A DNA stretch of 15,796 nt from VRUE01 sp035266685 (GTDB taxonomy: Bacteria; Actinomycetota; Thermoleophilia; Solirubrobacterales; 70-9), in NCBI GenBank assembly GCA_035266685.1, contig DATFMX010000051.1:1-15796 (forward strand), read 5' to 3'. The notes beneath the pieces were generated by a model, which was given only the letters and a program-made list of their open reading frames with translations, did no database searches and was not told where the DNA came from. A program made the position numbers and the translations under genes. Below are positions 1 through 6,980 of the stretch, piece by piece (positions within the stretch are counted from its first letter, which is position 1; each line of letters opens with the position of its first letter).

Positions 1-1
1 G

Positions 2-538
2 ACCGAGCTGGTCTACGACGGCTACCGCTGTCCGCCCGAGCGCGTGCTCGGCGGCGAGGAGGCGGGCGTCGGCCAGGGCTTCGTGCAGATGATGGACGCG
101 CTCGAGGTCGGCCGGGTCAACGTCGCCGCGCGCGGCGTCGGGATCGGCCAGCGGGCGCTCGAGCTGGCCCTCCGCTACAGCCAGGAACGCAAGACCTTCG
201 GCAAGCCGATCGCCGCCCACCAGGCGATCCAGTTCAAGCTCGCCGACATGGCGACGCAGCTCGAGGCGGCGCGGCTCGTCACCCGCAAAGCCGCGCGGAT
301 GAAGGACGCCGGCGAGCGCTCCGACCTCGAGGCGGGGATGGCGAAGCTGCTCGCCTCCGAGACGGGCAAGTTCTGCGTCGAAGAAAGCTTCCGCATCCAC
401 GGCGGCTACGGCTACTCGAAGGAGTACGAGATCGAGCGCCTCTACCGCGACGCGCCGCTGCTGCTGATCGGCGAGGGCACCTCGGAGATCCAGCGCATGG
501 TGATCGGCAAGAAGCTCCTGCAGAGGCACAAGATCTAG
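2..538 (+). CDS. Acyl-CoA dehydrogenase, C-terminal part (5' end outside window)
   Basis: The reading frame is open from base 2, so the gene began upstream and only the last 178 codons are present. Acyl-CoA dehydrogenases are FAD enzymes that make the alpha,beta-double bond of acyl-CoA in the cytoplasm and pass electrons to electron-transfer flavoprotein. The visible part is the C-terminal all-helical domain. It includes the signature R-x-x-F-G-K-P-I (RKTFGKPI) that follows the helix AARGVGIGQRALELALRYS, the segment IHGGYGYSKEYEIERLYRD, and the ending GEGTSEIQR. By family knowledge the Glu before Gly-Thr in GEGT is the catalytic base, and it is present. The C-terminus IGKKLLQRHKI is normal in length. 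The next gene starts 4 bases after the stop, which suggests co-transcription. Substrate chain length cannot be told from this part. Confidence 0.95.
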   Translation, partial: TELVYDGYRCPPERVLGGEEAGVGQGFVQMMDALEVGRVNVAARGVGIGQRALELALRYSQERKTFGKPIAAHQAIQFKLADMATQLEAARLVTRKAARMKDAGERSDLEAGMAKLLASETGKFCVEESFRIHGGYGYSKEYEIERLYRDAPLLLIGEGTSEIQRMVIGKKLLQRHKI

Positions 539-542
539 TCGT

Positions 543-905
543 ATGGCGTCGACCTCGGACCTGATCCGCACCGCTGTCGAGCGGTTCCAGGCCGAAGTCC
601 CTGCGCTGCAGAAACTGAAACTTGTCTTCGGGCTGGAGCTGAAAGGCCGCGGTGACATCCAGCTCTACCGGGTCGAGTTGCCGGGGCCGCAGATCAAGAA
701 GGACCTGGCGCAGGACGAGCGCGTGCTGGTCCAGATCGACCGCGCGCAGTTCAACGAGCTGGCCGAGAAGGGGACGCTGAAGAGCTACCGCCGCGCGGTC
801 GAGACCGGCCACATCAAGGCGAGCGGCGACTCCAACGTGCTCAAGCTCGTCGCCCAGGTGGTCGAACGCCAGGAGCAGCGCGCGCGGTTGAAGAAAGCGC
901 ACTGA
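543..905 (+). CDS. Small SCP2-like (sterol-carrier/lipid-binding) protein
   Basis: This is a 120-residue protein starting with ATG 4 bases after the acyl-CoA dehydrogenase stop. It has no signal peptide or membrane segment. The layout resembles an SCP2 fold: an amphipathic N-terminal helix (about residues 5-25), short beta strands (LVFGLELKGRGDIQLYRVEL), a strand plus helix around VLVQIDRAQFNELAEKGTL, and the late motif GHIKASGDSNVLKLVAQ, which resembles the 'G.IK..GD' strand-helix of SCP2 proteins. The C-terminus is strongly basic and probably helical (VERQEQRARLKKAH). A lipid- or acyl-CoA-binding role would suit its neighbour, but the family call rests on pattern only. The last 69 bases of the gene region recur at 1383-1451, where they close a truncated second copy. 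Confidence 0.8.
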   Translation: MASTSDLIRTAVERFQAEVPALQKLKLVFGLELKGRGDIQLYRVELPGPQIKKDLAQDERVLVQIDRAQFNELAEKGTLKSYRRAVETGHIKASGDSNVLKLVAQVVERQEQRARLKKAH

Positions 906-907
906 GC
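839..907 (+). repeat. 69-bp direct repeat, copy A (3' end of the SCP2-like gene)
   Basis: Bases 839-907 match 1383-1451 at 65 of 69 positions. The unit covers the last 21 codons and stop of the SCP2-like gene. Copy A is the intact context. Confidence 0.95.
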
Positions 908-965
908 GGGCCGATTCTCGACGCTCTATACGCGGTAGTTAAACGTTAATTGTGGTAAAAGACGC

Positions 966-1382
966 ATGTCTTTACCTGAATTAGCCGGCCAGACGCGAGT
1001 CGAGTCGATCAGAGCCTCGAACGCGATCGAGGGATCTACGCCCACACGAAGGCGGTGGGCGGTCGGCTCAAGAGCGAGGACAACGTCATCGGCGATGGCT
1101 ATCGGCAAGCGGCCGACGCTCAAGTGGCGCACCCGCTCATTCTCTTGGCGGCCTTCGTCCTCGAGCTCCTGGCCGAACGGGGGACGGCGTCGATGACGAA
1201 GACGGACCGAGTTCGTCACTGGGTTTTGAGCTCGGCGCCGGCAAAGTTCAGCCTGGCCGATGCCCGCCGGGCGGTTCCCGGCGTCAGCGACCCGAGCATA
1301 CGGTTGGCGCTGGGGTCGCTCCGAGACGAAGGCCGGCTGAGGTCCGAAGGGGCCGGCCGCGGCTCGCTCTGGCATCAGACAC
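966..1382 (+). pseudogene. Remnant of a Fic-family protein gene
   Basis: Two pieces in different frames look like the two ends of one Fic protein. The first, from ATG 966, reads MSLPELAGQTRVESIRASNA and then IEG. This resembles the N-terminal 'SxAIEG' helix that Fic proteins use to inhibit or position the active site. The second, in another frame from about 1055 to 1380, includes KTDRVRHWVL, FSLADARRAVPGVSDPSIRL and LGSLRDEGRLRSEGAGRG. This resembles the winged-helix domain at the C-terminus of many Fic proteins. The Fic core motif HPFxxGNGR is absent in all frames, so the middle is deleted and the gene is dead. Intact Fic enzymes usually transfer AMP to target proteins. The AT-rich stretch at 936-960 just upstream may be its old promoter. 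The antisense frame here has no recognisable domain. Confidence 0.6.
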
Positions 1383-1451
1383 GCTCAAGCTGGTCGCCCA
1401 GAGGGTCGAACGCCAGGAGCAGCGGGCGCGGTTGAAGAAAGCGCACTGAGC
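1383..1451 (+). repeat. 69-bp direct repeat, copy B (stranded C-terminus of an SCP2-like paralogue)
   Basis: Read in the frame of copy A, this gives LKLVAQRVERQEQRARLKK followed by AH and a stop. Against copy A there is one amino-acid change (V to R, two bases) and two silent changes. The frame just before it (ASDTLKL) still resembles ASGDSNVLKL of the intact gene. It is therefore probably the tail of a second, diverged gene whose front was lost, and not a fresh copy. On the minus strand the same bases encode the last 21 residues of the rhamnosidase. Confidence 0.85.
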
Positions 1452-4400
1452 CGTACCTTCGCGATGAGTTTCACGGGGCTGTCGAGGCCGCGGATCTCGA
1501 CGCGCAGGCGGTGGGGTGGCGTGCGGCGTCGCAGGTGGAGGGCAAGCCTGACGCGGCCAGCGGTCAACCGGACCGAATGGTGGGCCAGGATGGGGCTCTT
1601 GCCGTTCGCCGCGCGCACGGTGAGGCGTGCCGGCTGTGGGCGGGCGGGGCAGGCGGCGCGGCAGATCAGCACGAGTACCAGGAGGTGCGGTCTGGGGGCG
1701 CGGGCGAGGATGCGCAGGCGCGGGCGATGTCGGTGTCGACGGTGCCTCCTGAACGCGAGAGAGGGCGCGTCGGCCGCTGGGACGGCCTGGGTGGGCGGTT
1801 GGCTTGCCGCGGCGGCCGGCGCTTCGTCGGGGGTGTGTTCCCCGACTCCTCCGGTGGGCGCTGCTTCTTCCTCGCCCGGTTCGGACGGCGGCACTGGGCC
1901 GGCGACGAAATGGAACGTGCCGGAGCCCGTGCGGTAGACGCGAGCCGCGCCTTCGTCGCGGACGAAGGAGACGCCTTCGCTCGCGCCGGCCTCGACCCCG
2001 GACTCGCGCACCTCGTCCCCGGGGCGGGTCGGCACGGCCACCTCCGCCGTCGCGTTGGCGGGCACGGTCACATCGAGCACGAACTCGTCTCCGCTGCGTC
2101 GCCAGGAGGACGCGACTTCGCCGCGCACGGTTTGCAGCGAAGCGGCGATGTGGTCTAGTCCCGCCGGCGCCACCGGGTCAACCCCGACTTTCGCATAGCC
2201 GGGAGACAGTGGCTCAATCCCGGCGAGGTCGGTCACGAACGAGGCGTTGATGCCGGCGAACATCGCGTGGTCGTGGGAGCCGTCGCCGGCTTCGTAGGCC
2301 CAATCCTCCCAGTCGGTCGTCGCGCCGTGGCCCGATGGGAGGCCGATCTGCGGCCCGAATTCGAGCTCGTAGCCGAAGCCCGGATATGAAGTCTGGTCGA
2401 GCGCCGTCAAAGCGACGTCCGGCCTGTCCGCGGCGACGAGCGCGTCGACCAGGAAGCGGGTGCCGAAGATGCCGGTGTCGAGGTGGCCGCCGTCGTGTTC
2501 GAGCACCCGGTCCACCAGTGCTTCGCCAACCGCTGCACGGCGCACCTCCGGCACCATGCCGAAGGCCAGCGGGAGGATGCTCGTAACCTGCCGTTCGCTG
2601 CCGTAGCCGCCGCTTGGCGCGTTGGAAAAGCTCGTCTTGAAGGCCGCCGCGATCTGCTCCGCGATCGCGTCGAAGTCGGAGGCGTCTGCGCCGTGCCCCA
2701 GCGCTCGCGCCGCCGCGGCGACGATGTGCGCGTCGCGGTAGGCGAGTGCCGTGTTGACCAGCGATACCTCGCTGAAGCATTCTTCGTAGCCGTCGACGTC
2801 GGGGCCGCCGACGCCGCCGGCGACCTCGGCCGCTGGGATCGGGGGGCACCAGTCGCCGAAGCCATCGTGTTCGCCGGTTGGGGGTTCGGGCCAGACGCCA
2901 TCGGTGGCCGCGGTTTCGCTCATGTAGTTGTCGAGAGCCACGCTCATCGACGCGTAGGAGCCGGCCAGCGTGGCGAGGTCGCCGTACTGTTCGTAGAGCG
3001 CCCAGGCGATCGGGATGTGGGCGAGGTTCATGTCGGGGCTGCCGCCCCATTCTTCGTCGAGCTGGTCGAGGAAGCCGGCGAGGTAGCGGTCGGCCTCGAA
3101 GTCGCGCACCGCCGCGTCGACGTACGCCTGCACATCCATGCCGGGGCCCGTGCGCTCGTCCCGCACCGGGTTGTCGGTCGGGTAGCTCATTGCGTTGTTT
3201 TCCATGGTCCGCCGGTTGGCGGCGTAGATCCGGTTGAGCAGCGGGTCAGAGGATTCGAAGCTCGCGGTGGGAGGGAGGTCGGCGTGGACGACCCGGCCGT
3301 CGAGAGTGCCGGGCGTTGGTTCGAATCCGTCCGGGAGGCCGGTCACTTCGACATAGCGGAAGCCGTGATAGGTGAATTCGGGCTCGAACGTCTCGGGCTC
3401 CTCAGTCCCGACGAGGATGAAGCTGTCGGTCGCGGCGGCGTTGCGGTTCGTCGTCGTGTCGAGGGTGCCGTCGGACCGCAGATTCTCGGCGTAGCGCATC
3501 CGGACTTCGGTTCCGGCGGGGCCTGGGACATGGATTCGGGCCCAACCGGAGATGTTGCGACCGAGGTCGAAGACGTAGACATCGGGTTCCGGTTCGGTGA
3601 GCTCGGTCGGGCGAAGCGTTTTCACCACCTGGATCGGCGGCGTCGTGTCGGCTTCGAGGGCACCCGCCGGCGGTGTGGCCACCTTCGCCGGTTGCCACGA
3701 GCTGTCGTCGTATCCCGGTTCGTCCCAGTTGTCGGCGAGGCGGGCGTCGTAGGTCTCGCCGTCGTAGAGCGAGGCGTCGCGGACCGCCCCCTCTCCCCAG
3801 CGCCAGGTGTTGTCGCTGCGGACCAGTTGCTCTTCGCCGTCGGTGTAATGGATGTCAAGCAGAAGCCGCGCCTCGCGCGGCCCGAACCAGCGCCAGCCGT
3901 ACTTGGAGAAGCGCGGCCCGTAGCCTTCGGCAAGGGTCATCCCAAGCACGTTTTCGCCTTCGTGCAGCTGCGAGGTGACGTCGTAGGTCTGGTAGCGGAG
4001 GCGGCGGCCGTAGCTGGTCGCCGGTGGGGCGAGCACGCGGTTGCCGACCCTCGCCCCCGAAAGGCGCAGTTCGTAGAGGCCAAGGCCGAAGCTGTAGATG
4101 CGCGCCGAGGCGACTTCGCCGGGTGAGCGCCCCGCTTCGAGCTCGAATCCCTTGCGCAGCTCCGGGACCGGCGGCGTGGTCGAAACCAGCTGGGTCGCGT
4201 CGCCGTGGACGCGCAGCGCCCCGGATTCGATCTCGGCGCCGGGGAAGGCGGGGTCGGGAGCGGTCCCGAAATCGTCAGCGAACAGCTCTTCGTCTTCGGG
4301 GCCGTGAACTTCGAGCCCTTCGAAGCTCGCGTCCTCGCTGCCGTCGCCGGAGCGGAAGCCGACGCCACCGCCGGCGAACGTGTCGTCCGTGCGTTCGTCG

Positions 4401-5185
4401 ACCTGCTCGCCGTCGATGTAGGTCGTGATCGTGTCGCCGTCGGCTTCGATCTTCAGGTGGTGAGGTTCGTGCGCGCGTGACGGTTCGACCACCCCGCCGA
4501 CGTCGATTTCTTCGAGCACGTGCCAACTGCCGTTCTGGCGTACATGCGGTCGCAGCAGCACTTCTTCGCCCGGTTCGCCTTCGTCTTCGATCTTGACCTG
4601 CCACATGTAGAGGTCTTCCTGGTCCTGGGCGCGGAAGACGACTCCGGTGGCGCCGGCGGCGATCGTGAAGTCGACGTCGAGCCGGTAGTCCGTCCAACTC
4701 GAGGCTTCGGTGGCCGCTTCGGGGGCGATCCATTCCGCCCCGTGCCAGTCGCTTGGTTCGAGCAGCGCCATCTCCCACCACGAGGGAGCGCTCCACGCCG
4801 ATTCTTCGCTCTGCTCGTTGCGGACCCGGACGCGCCAGTAGTAGCGCTGCCGGGACTCGAGCGTCGGACCCGAGTACGCGACCCCGACCGATTCCGGCGA
4901 GTCGACCCAGCCGCTGTCCCAGTCGAGCTCTTCCGCGTCTCCGCCGTCGAGCTGAGCCGGGCTCTCGGCGACCTGGATCCGGTACGCGGCCTGCATGGTC
5001 CCGCGCTCACCAGAGCGCAACTGCCAGCCGAGGCTCGGATGAGGGTCGTCGATGCCCAAAGGGGTGCGCATGTGGTCCACGCTCAGGGCGGTGAGCGTCG
5101 GCGGCGCCGCATTCGCGGAAGCGGTGGCCAGGAGCACCCAGGCGAGGGCAAGCGCGCCAACCGACACGAGGCTGAAAGTGCGCAC
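1385..5185 (-). CDS. Secreted family-78 alpha-L-rhamnosidase, multidomain
   Basis: The enzyme should cleave terminal alpha-L-rhamnose outside the cell. I start it at GTG 5185, where a signal peptide begins (MRTFSLVSVGALALAWVLLA, cut near SANA-AP), giving 1266 residues. The same frame is open up to 5620, but that upstream part is low-complexity and overlaps another gene. Domains in order: a Fn3-like N-terminus (about 30-140), a LamG-like insert (about 150-300), the rhamnosidase N domain with YGRRLRYQTYDVT (about 360-510), a beta domain with VFDLGRNISGWARI (about 530-640), the alpha/alpha barrel (about 640-990) and a C-terminal beta domain with LSPGYAKVGVDP. By analogy with characterised GH78 enzymes, the acids in DNPVRDER (D671, E677), D684 of GMD and E960 of TTDWEDW are the active-site set, and all are present. 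A Pro/Glu/Ala linker and a basic tail follow. The last 21 residues come from antisense of a repeat. Confidence 0.92.
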   Translation of the reverse strand: MRTFSLVSVGALALAWVLLATASANAAPPTLTALSVDHMRTPLGIDDPHPSLGWQLRSGERGTMQAAYRIQVAESPAQLDGGDAEELDWDSGWVDSPESVGVAYSGPTLESRQRYYWRVRVRNEQSEESAWSAPSWWEMALLEPSDWHGAEWIAPEAATEASSWTDYRLDVDFTIAAGATGVVFRAQDQEDLYMWQVKIEDEGEPGEEVLLRPHVRQNGSWHVLEEIDVGGVVEPSRAHEPHHLKIEADGDTITTYIDGEQVDERTDDTFAGGGVGFRSGDGSEDASFEGLEVHGPEDEELFADDFGTAPDPAFPGAEIESGALRVHGDATQLVSTTPPVPELRKGFELEAGRSPGEVASARIYSFGLGLYELRLSGARVGNRVLAPPATSYGRRLRYQTYDVTSQLHEGENVLGMTLAEGYGPRFSKYGWRWFGPREARLLLDIHYTDGEEQLVRSDNTWRWGEGAVRDASLYDGETYDARLADNWDEPGYDDSSWQPAKVATPPAGALEADTTPPIQVVKTLRPTELTEPEPDVYVFDLGRNISGWARIHVPGPAGTEVRMRYAENLRSDGTLDTTTNRNAAATDSFILVGTEEPETFEPEFTYHGFRYVEVTGLPDGFEPTPGTLDGRVVHADLPPTASFESSDPLLNRIYAANRRTMENNAMSYPTDNPVRDERTGPGMDVQAYVDAAVRDFEADRYLAGFLDQLDEEWGGSPDMNLAHIPIAWALYEQYGDLATLAGSYASMSVALDNYMSETAATDGVWPEPPTGEHDGFGDWCPPIPAAEVAGGVGGPDVDGYEECFSEVSLVNTALAYRDAHIVAAAARALGHGADASDFDAIAEQIAAAFKTSFSNAPSGGYGSERQVTSILPLAFGMVPEVRRAAVGEALVDRVLEHDGGHLDTGIFGTRFLVDALVAADRPDVALTALDQTSYPGFGYELEFGPQIGLPSGHGATTDWEDWAYEAGDGSHDHAMFAGINASFVTDLAGIEPLSPGYAKVGVDPVAPAGLDHIAASLQTVRGEVASSWRRSGDEFVLDVTVPANATAEVAVPTRPGDEVRESGVEAGASEGVSFVRDEGAARVYRTGSGTFHFVAGPVPPSEPGEEEAAPTGGVGEHTPDEAPAAAASQPPTQAVPAADAPSLAFRRHRRHRHRPRLRILARAPRPHLLVLVLICRAACPARPQPARLTVRAANGKSPILAHHSVRLTAGRVRLALHLRRRTPPHRLRVEIRGLDSPVKLIAKVRLSALSSTAPAAPGVRPSGRPA

Positions 5186-5352
5186 GATGCGGTGTCGGGG
5201 GGTGGAAAAGGAACGACTCGCTTCAAGTTTGGCCGTCTCGGCCGCTATATGATGTCTATGCGGGTTGTGGCGCCACTGACGCGTGGAGAAGAACTTCGTG
5301 ACAAGAGCCTGCGATCCGCCCGATGAACCCGGTCGACGGAGTTGACGCGTCG
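5186..5352. promoter_or_regulatory. Divergent intergenic region between the rhamnosidase and RHH-like genes
   Basis: This spacer must carry the rhamnosidase promoter (leftward) and probably that of the small plus-strand gene. It holds a -10-like TATGAT at 5248-5253 on the plus strand without a convincing -35. A small inverted repeat, GGCCG-TCT-CGGCC at 5231-5243, overlaps the likely -35 area and could be an operator. These are weak motifs seen by eye. Confidence 0.3.
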
Positions 5353-5715
5353 ATGGCCCGGTCATTCGAGGTGAGGCTGAGCGATTTCGTGATCGATGTG
5401 ATCGCGCGCGATGCGCCGCGGGACTCGCCGCAGGTGCGAGGGAGATTTTCACAAGCAATCCGCTTTTACCTGCACGAGGCGTCCCTTCGGAGGCCTGGGT
5501 GGTCGGTGCCGTCGGCGCTGCGCGGCGAGCAAGAGGGGGACGAGATGAGGCTCGAGCTCGACGACGAGCTCCTGTGCCGGCTTGAAGCGGAGGCGCGAAA
5601 GCAGGACGCTTCGCTTTCACGCCTGGTCTCCCAGGCGGCTATCTATTACGCGGCGGAGCTCGACGCCGGCCGGATAACGCAGCGTGTCTTTGACGACCTC
5701 GGGAAAGACGACTGA
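5353..5715 (+). CDS. Small two-part ribbon-helix-helix-like protein, copy 1
   Basis: This is an unnamed 120-residue protein. I chose ATG 5353 because GGAG lies 11 bases upstream and its N-terminus (MARSFEVRLSDF) lines up with the second copy at 6593. ATG 5323 in the same frame is the alternative. The protein seems to be built from two similar halves: a strand plus helices (FEVRLSDFVIDVIARDAPRD, then FSQAIRFYLHEA), a linker, then MRLELDDELLCRLEAEARKQ followed by SLSRLVSQAAIYYAAEL. The second half has the beta-strand, helix, 'S..RLV.QA' helix order of ribbon-helix-helix DNA-binding proteins. It faces the sigma factor gene tail to tail with 17 bases between stops. A DNA-binding regulatory role is inference. 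Confidence 0.8.
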   Translation: MARSFEVRLSDFVIDVIARDAPRDSPQVRGRFSQAIRFYLHEASLRRPGWSVPSALRGEQEGDEMRLELDDELLCRLEAEARKQDASLSRLVSQAAIYYAAELDAGRITQRVFDDLGKDD

Positions 5716-5726
5716 ACTCCGCGGTG

Positions 5727-5738
5727 GCCTAGCTAGGC
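5727..5738. repeat. 12-bp palindrome between convergent stop codons
   Basis: GCCTAGCTAGGC is perfectly self-complementary and contains the sigma-factor TAG stop on the minus strand. It is too short, and lacks a T run, to be called a terminator with any confidence. Confidence 0.4.
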
Positions 5739-6308
5739 GAACGTCGCGGCGACGACCGGAGCGGCGCCGAGCTCGGTCAGGCTGGCTCGGAGGCTGCGGC
5801 GGCCACGATGGTGCAGACCGTGTACCGAGCTCTCGGTCTTGCCGATTGTCTCGGCGATTTCCAGCGGCGAGAGGCCGACCACGTGTCGCAGCACCAAAAC
5901 CTCACGCTGGTCGTCGGGGAGCTCTTCGAGCGCCTCGCGCAGGGCGCGGCTGCGGTCGAGGCCGATCTGCGCCTGGCCGTTGTCCGCCACCCTCACGTCC
6001 TCGGTGGGTATCGCCCGGCGGGCTCGCATGTGGTCGAGCGCCGCGTTGCGCGCGACGCGCAGGATCCAGGCGGTGAACGGCACCTCGCGCTGCTCGTACT
6101 TGCCGATCGTCGTGATCAGCTTGGCGAAGACTCCCTGGGTGATGTCTTCGGCCTCGTGGCGATCGTGGACGACGCTGTTGACGTAGCGCTCGACGTCGGG
6201 GGCATAGCGGAGATAGAGGAAGTGCAACCCCTCCGGGTCGCCCGCCTTGGCGTGTGCGACGGCGTCCTGGACAAGCCGGCTATCCGCCTCCTCCGGGCGT
6301 CCGCCCAT
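5733..6308 (-). CDS. Sigma-70 family (ECF-type) RNA polymerase sigma factor
   Basis: This 191-residue protein has the two-domain layout of ECF sigma factors, which direct RNA polymerase to a small set of promoters. Region 2 is at about 28-98 (LYLRYAPDVERYVNSVVHDR, then AEDITQGVFAKL and PFTAWILRVARNAALDHMRA), with the usual D-A-ED-T-Q-x-VF signature seen here as EAEDITQGVF. Region 4 is at about 122-176 (ALEELPDDQREVLVLRHVVG, then SPLEIAETIGKTESSVHGLH), the helix-turn-helix that reads the -35 element. I start at ATG 6308 because AGGAGG sits at 6315-6320, 6 bases upstream. The frame extends to GTG 6398 but has no ribosome site there. No anti-sigma gene is adjacent. The nearest genes on both sides are the RHH-like pair, and a polysaccharide operon follows. 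Confidence 0.93.
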   Translation of the reverse strand: MGGRPEEADSRLVQDAVAHAKAGDPEGLHFLYLRYAPDVERYVNSVVHDRHEAEDITQGVFAKLITTIGKYEQREVPFTAWILRVARNAALDHMRARRAIPTEDVRVADNGQAQIGLDRSRALREALEELPDDQREVLVLRHVVGLSPLEIAETIGKTESSVHGLHHRGRRSLRASLTELGAAPVVAATFA

Positions 6309-6314
6309 CTTGAG

Positions 6315-6320
6315 CCTCCT
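6315..6320 (-). promoter_or_regulatory. Ribosome binding site deciding the sigma factor start
   Basis: The minus strand reads AGGAGG followed by 6 bases (CTCAAG) and ATG at 6308. This strong site favours the 191-residue form over the 221-residue open frame. Confidence 0.8.
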
Positions 6321-6367
6321 CGCCGTGGCGCCGGACAGGCCCCCGGGACTCTGCCGACTCGACTCCG

Positions 6368-6567
6368 ATTGGCGACTGGTCACGTCTATTCCCCCCACTG
6401 CTTAATTGGCCTTTATGCAAAAACGAGCCTGGAGCATCGATGCCAATCGGTCCATTGTCAATGCCAAATATTCGTCCAAATTTCAGCCAGACCCTCAAGT
6501 ACCCAATATCAACGGGTGAACTTAGGAGGATTTTGCTCAGAGAAGTGAAAATCTTGCTTTCGCCAAT
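6368..6567. promoter_or_regulatory. AT-rich divergent control region with repeated GCCAAT boxes
   Basis: GC content drops visibly between the sigma gene start and the next plus-strand gene. GCCAAT occurs on the plus strand at 6442-6447 and 6562-6567, and on the minus strand at 6368-6373 and 6405-6410. A near copy (GCCAAA) lies at 6463-6468. The boxes ATGCCAA at 6440 and 6461 are 21 bp apart, two helical turns. Such clustering suggests operator sites for a DNA-binding protein. Which protein binds them is not shown. Confidence 0.45.
6433..6461 (-). promoter_or_regulatory. Candidate promoter for the sigma factor gene
   Basis: The minus strand has an exact TTGACA (6461-6456), a 17-base spacer and GATGCT (6438-6433) as a weak -10 with 3 of 6 matches. 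It would give a leader of about 118 bases before ATG 6308. It overlaps two of the GCCAAT-type boxes. Confidence 0.4.
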
Positions 6568-6592
6568 CAGTTCTGGGTATTACAGGCAGGAG

Positions 6593-6931
6593 ATGAAGCT
6601 CGTCTTAGGCACATTCGCGCGCGACGGAATCGAAGCTCTCTGGGGCTCGGATCTGCCCGGGGGCGTCCGCAGGGCGCTGCGTCGCTACGCCGCGCGGGAG
6701 AACTCGGGCGTCGCCGGGTGCCTCGATCGGGGATGGCTGCAGAAGCTGGGCGACGACGGCGTCGACCTCGAACTGTCGCTCGACAGCGAAACCGAGAAGG
6801 CACTCGAACGCAAGGCGCGCGAATACAGCGGCGTCACCGTGGAGGAGCTTGCCGCGCACGCTGTGCTCGTCTATCTGGCCGATCTGGACCGGGCCGGCTC
6901 GGAAGTTAGCTCGACGCCCGTCCGTTCTTAG
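6593..6931 (+). CDS. Small two-part ribbon-helix-helix-like protein, copy 2
   Basis: This unnamed 112-residue protein is a distant relative of the one at 5353. Its first part, MKLVLGTFARDGIEALWGSD with VRRALRRYAAREN, matches the N-terminal part of copy 1. Its second part, VDLELSLDSETEKALERKAR followed by VTVEELAAHAVLVYLADLDRA, matches the strand-helix-helix C-terminal part. ATG 6593 is chosen from this alignment, although AGGAG abuts it with no spacing. Other in-frame starts are TTG 6533 (AGGAGG only 3 bases upstream), GTG 6545 and ATG 6440, so the start is uncertain. It is divergent from the sigma factor gene and lies upstream of the Wzz-like genes in the same direction. A DNA-binding regulatory role is inference. 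Confidence 0.75.
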   Translation: MKLVLGTFARDGIEALWGSDLPGGVRRALRRYAARENSGVAGCLDRGWLQKLGDDGVDLELSLDSETEKALERKAREYSGVTVEELAAHAVLVYLADLDRAGSEVSSTPVRS

Positions 6932-6943
6932 TTGACGCCCCGG

Positions 6944-6965
6944 CAACGTGCCGGCCGGCACGTTG
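6944..6965. promoter_or_regulatory. 22-bp perfect palindrome before the polysaccharide operon
   Basis: The half-site CAACGTGCCGG is followed immediately by its exact reverse complement, with no mismatch. It lies 12 bases after the stop of the RHH-like gene and 15 bases before the preferred start of the first Wzz-like gene. It could be an operator or a hairpin in the mRNA leader. No T run follows, so it is not a typical terminator. Confidence 0.6.
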
Positions 6966-6980
6966 ACTCGCGGACACGAC

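Noticed and set aside
926..1375. Minus-strand frame of 149 codons over the Fic remnant
   Set aside because: No domain or ribosome site is visible, and the plus-strand fragments match Fic ends better.
2483..4126. Long plus-strand open frame (547 codons) opposite the rhamnosidase
   Set aside because: It has no recognisable domain and lies wholly antisense to conserved rhamnosidase domains; long antisense frames are common at this GC content.
5186..5620. Upstream extension of the rhamnosidase frame
   Set aside because: The extra 145 residues are low-complexity, overlap the RHH-like gene, and precede a clear signal peptide that should be at the N-terminus.
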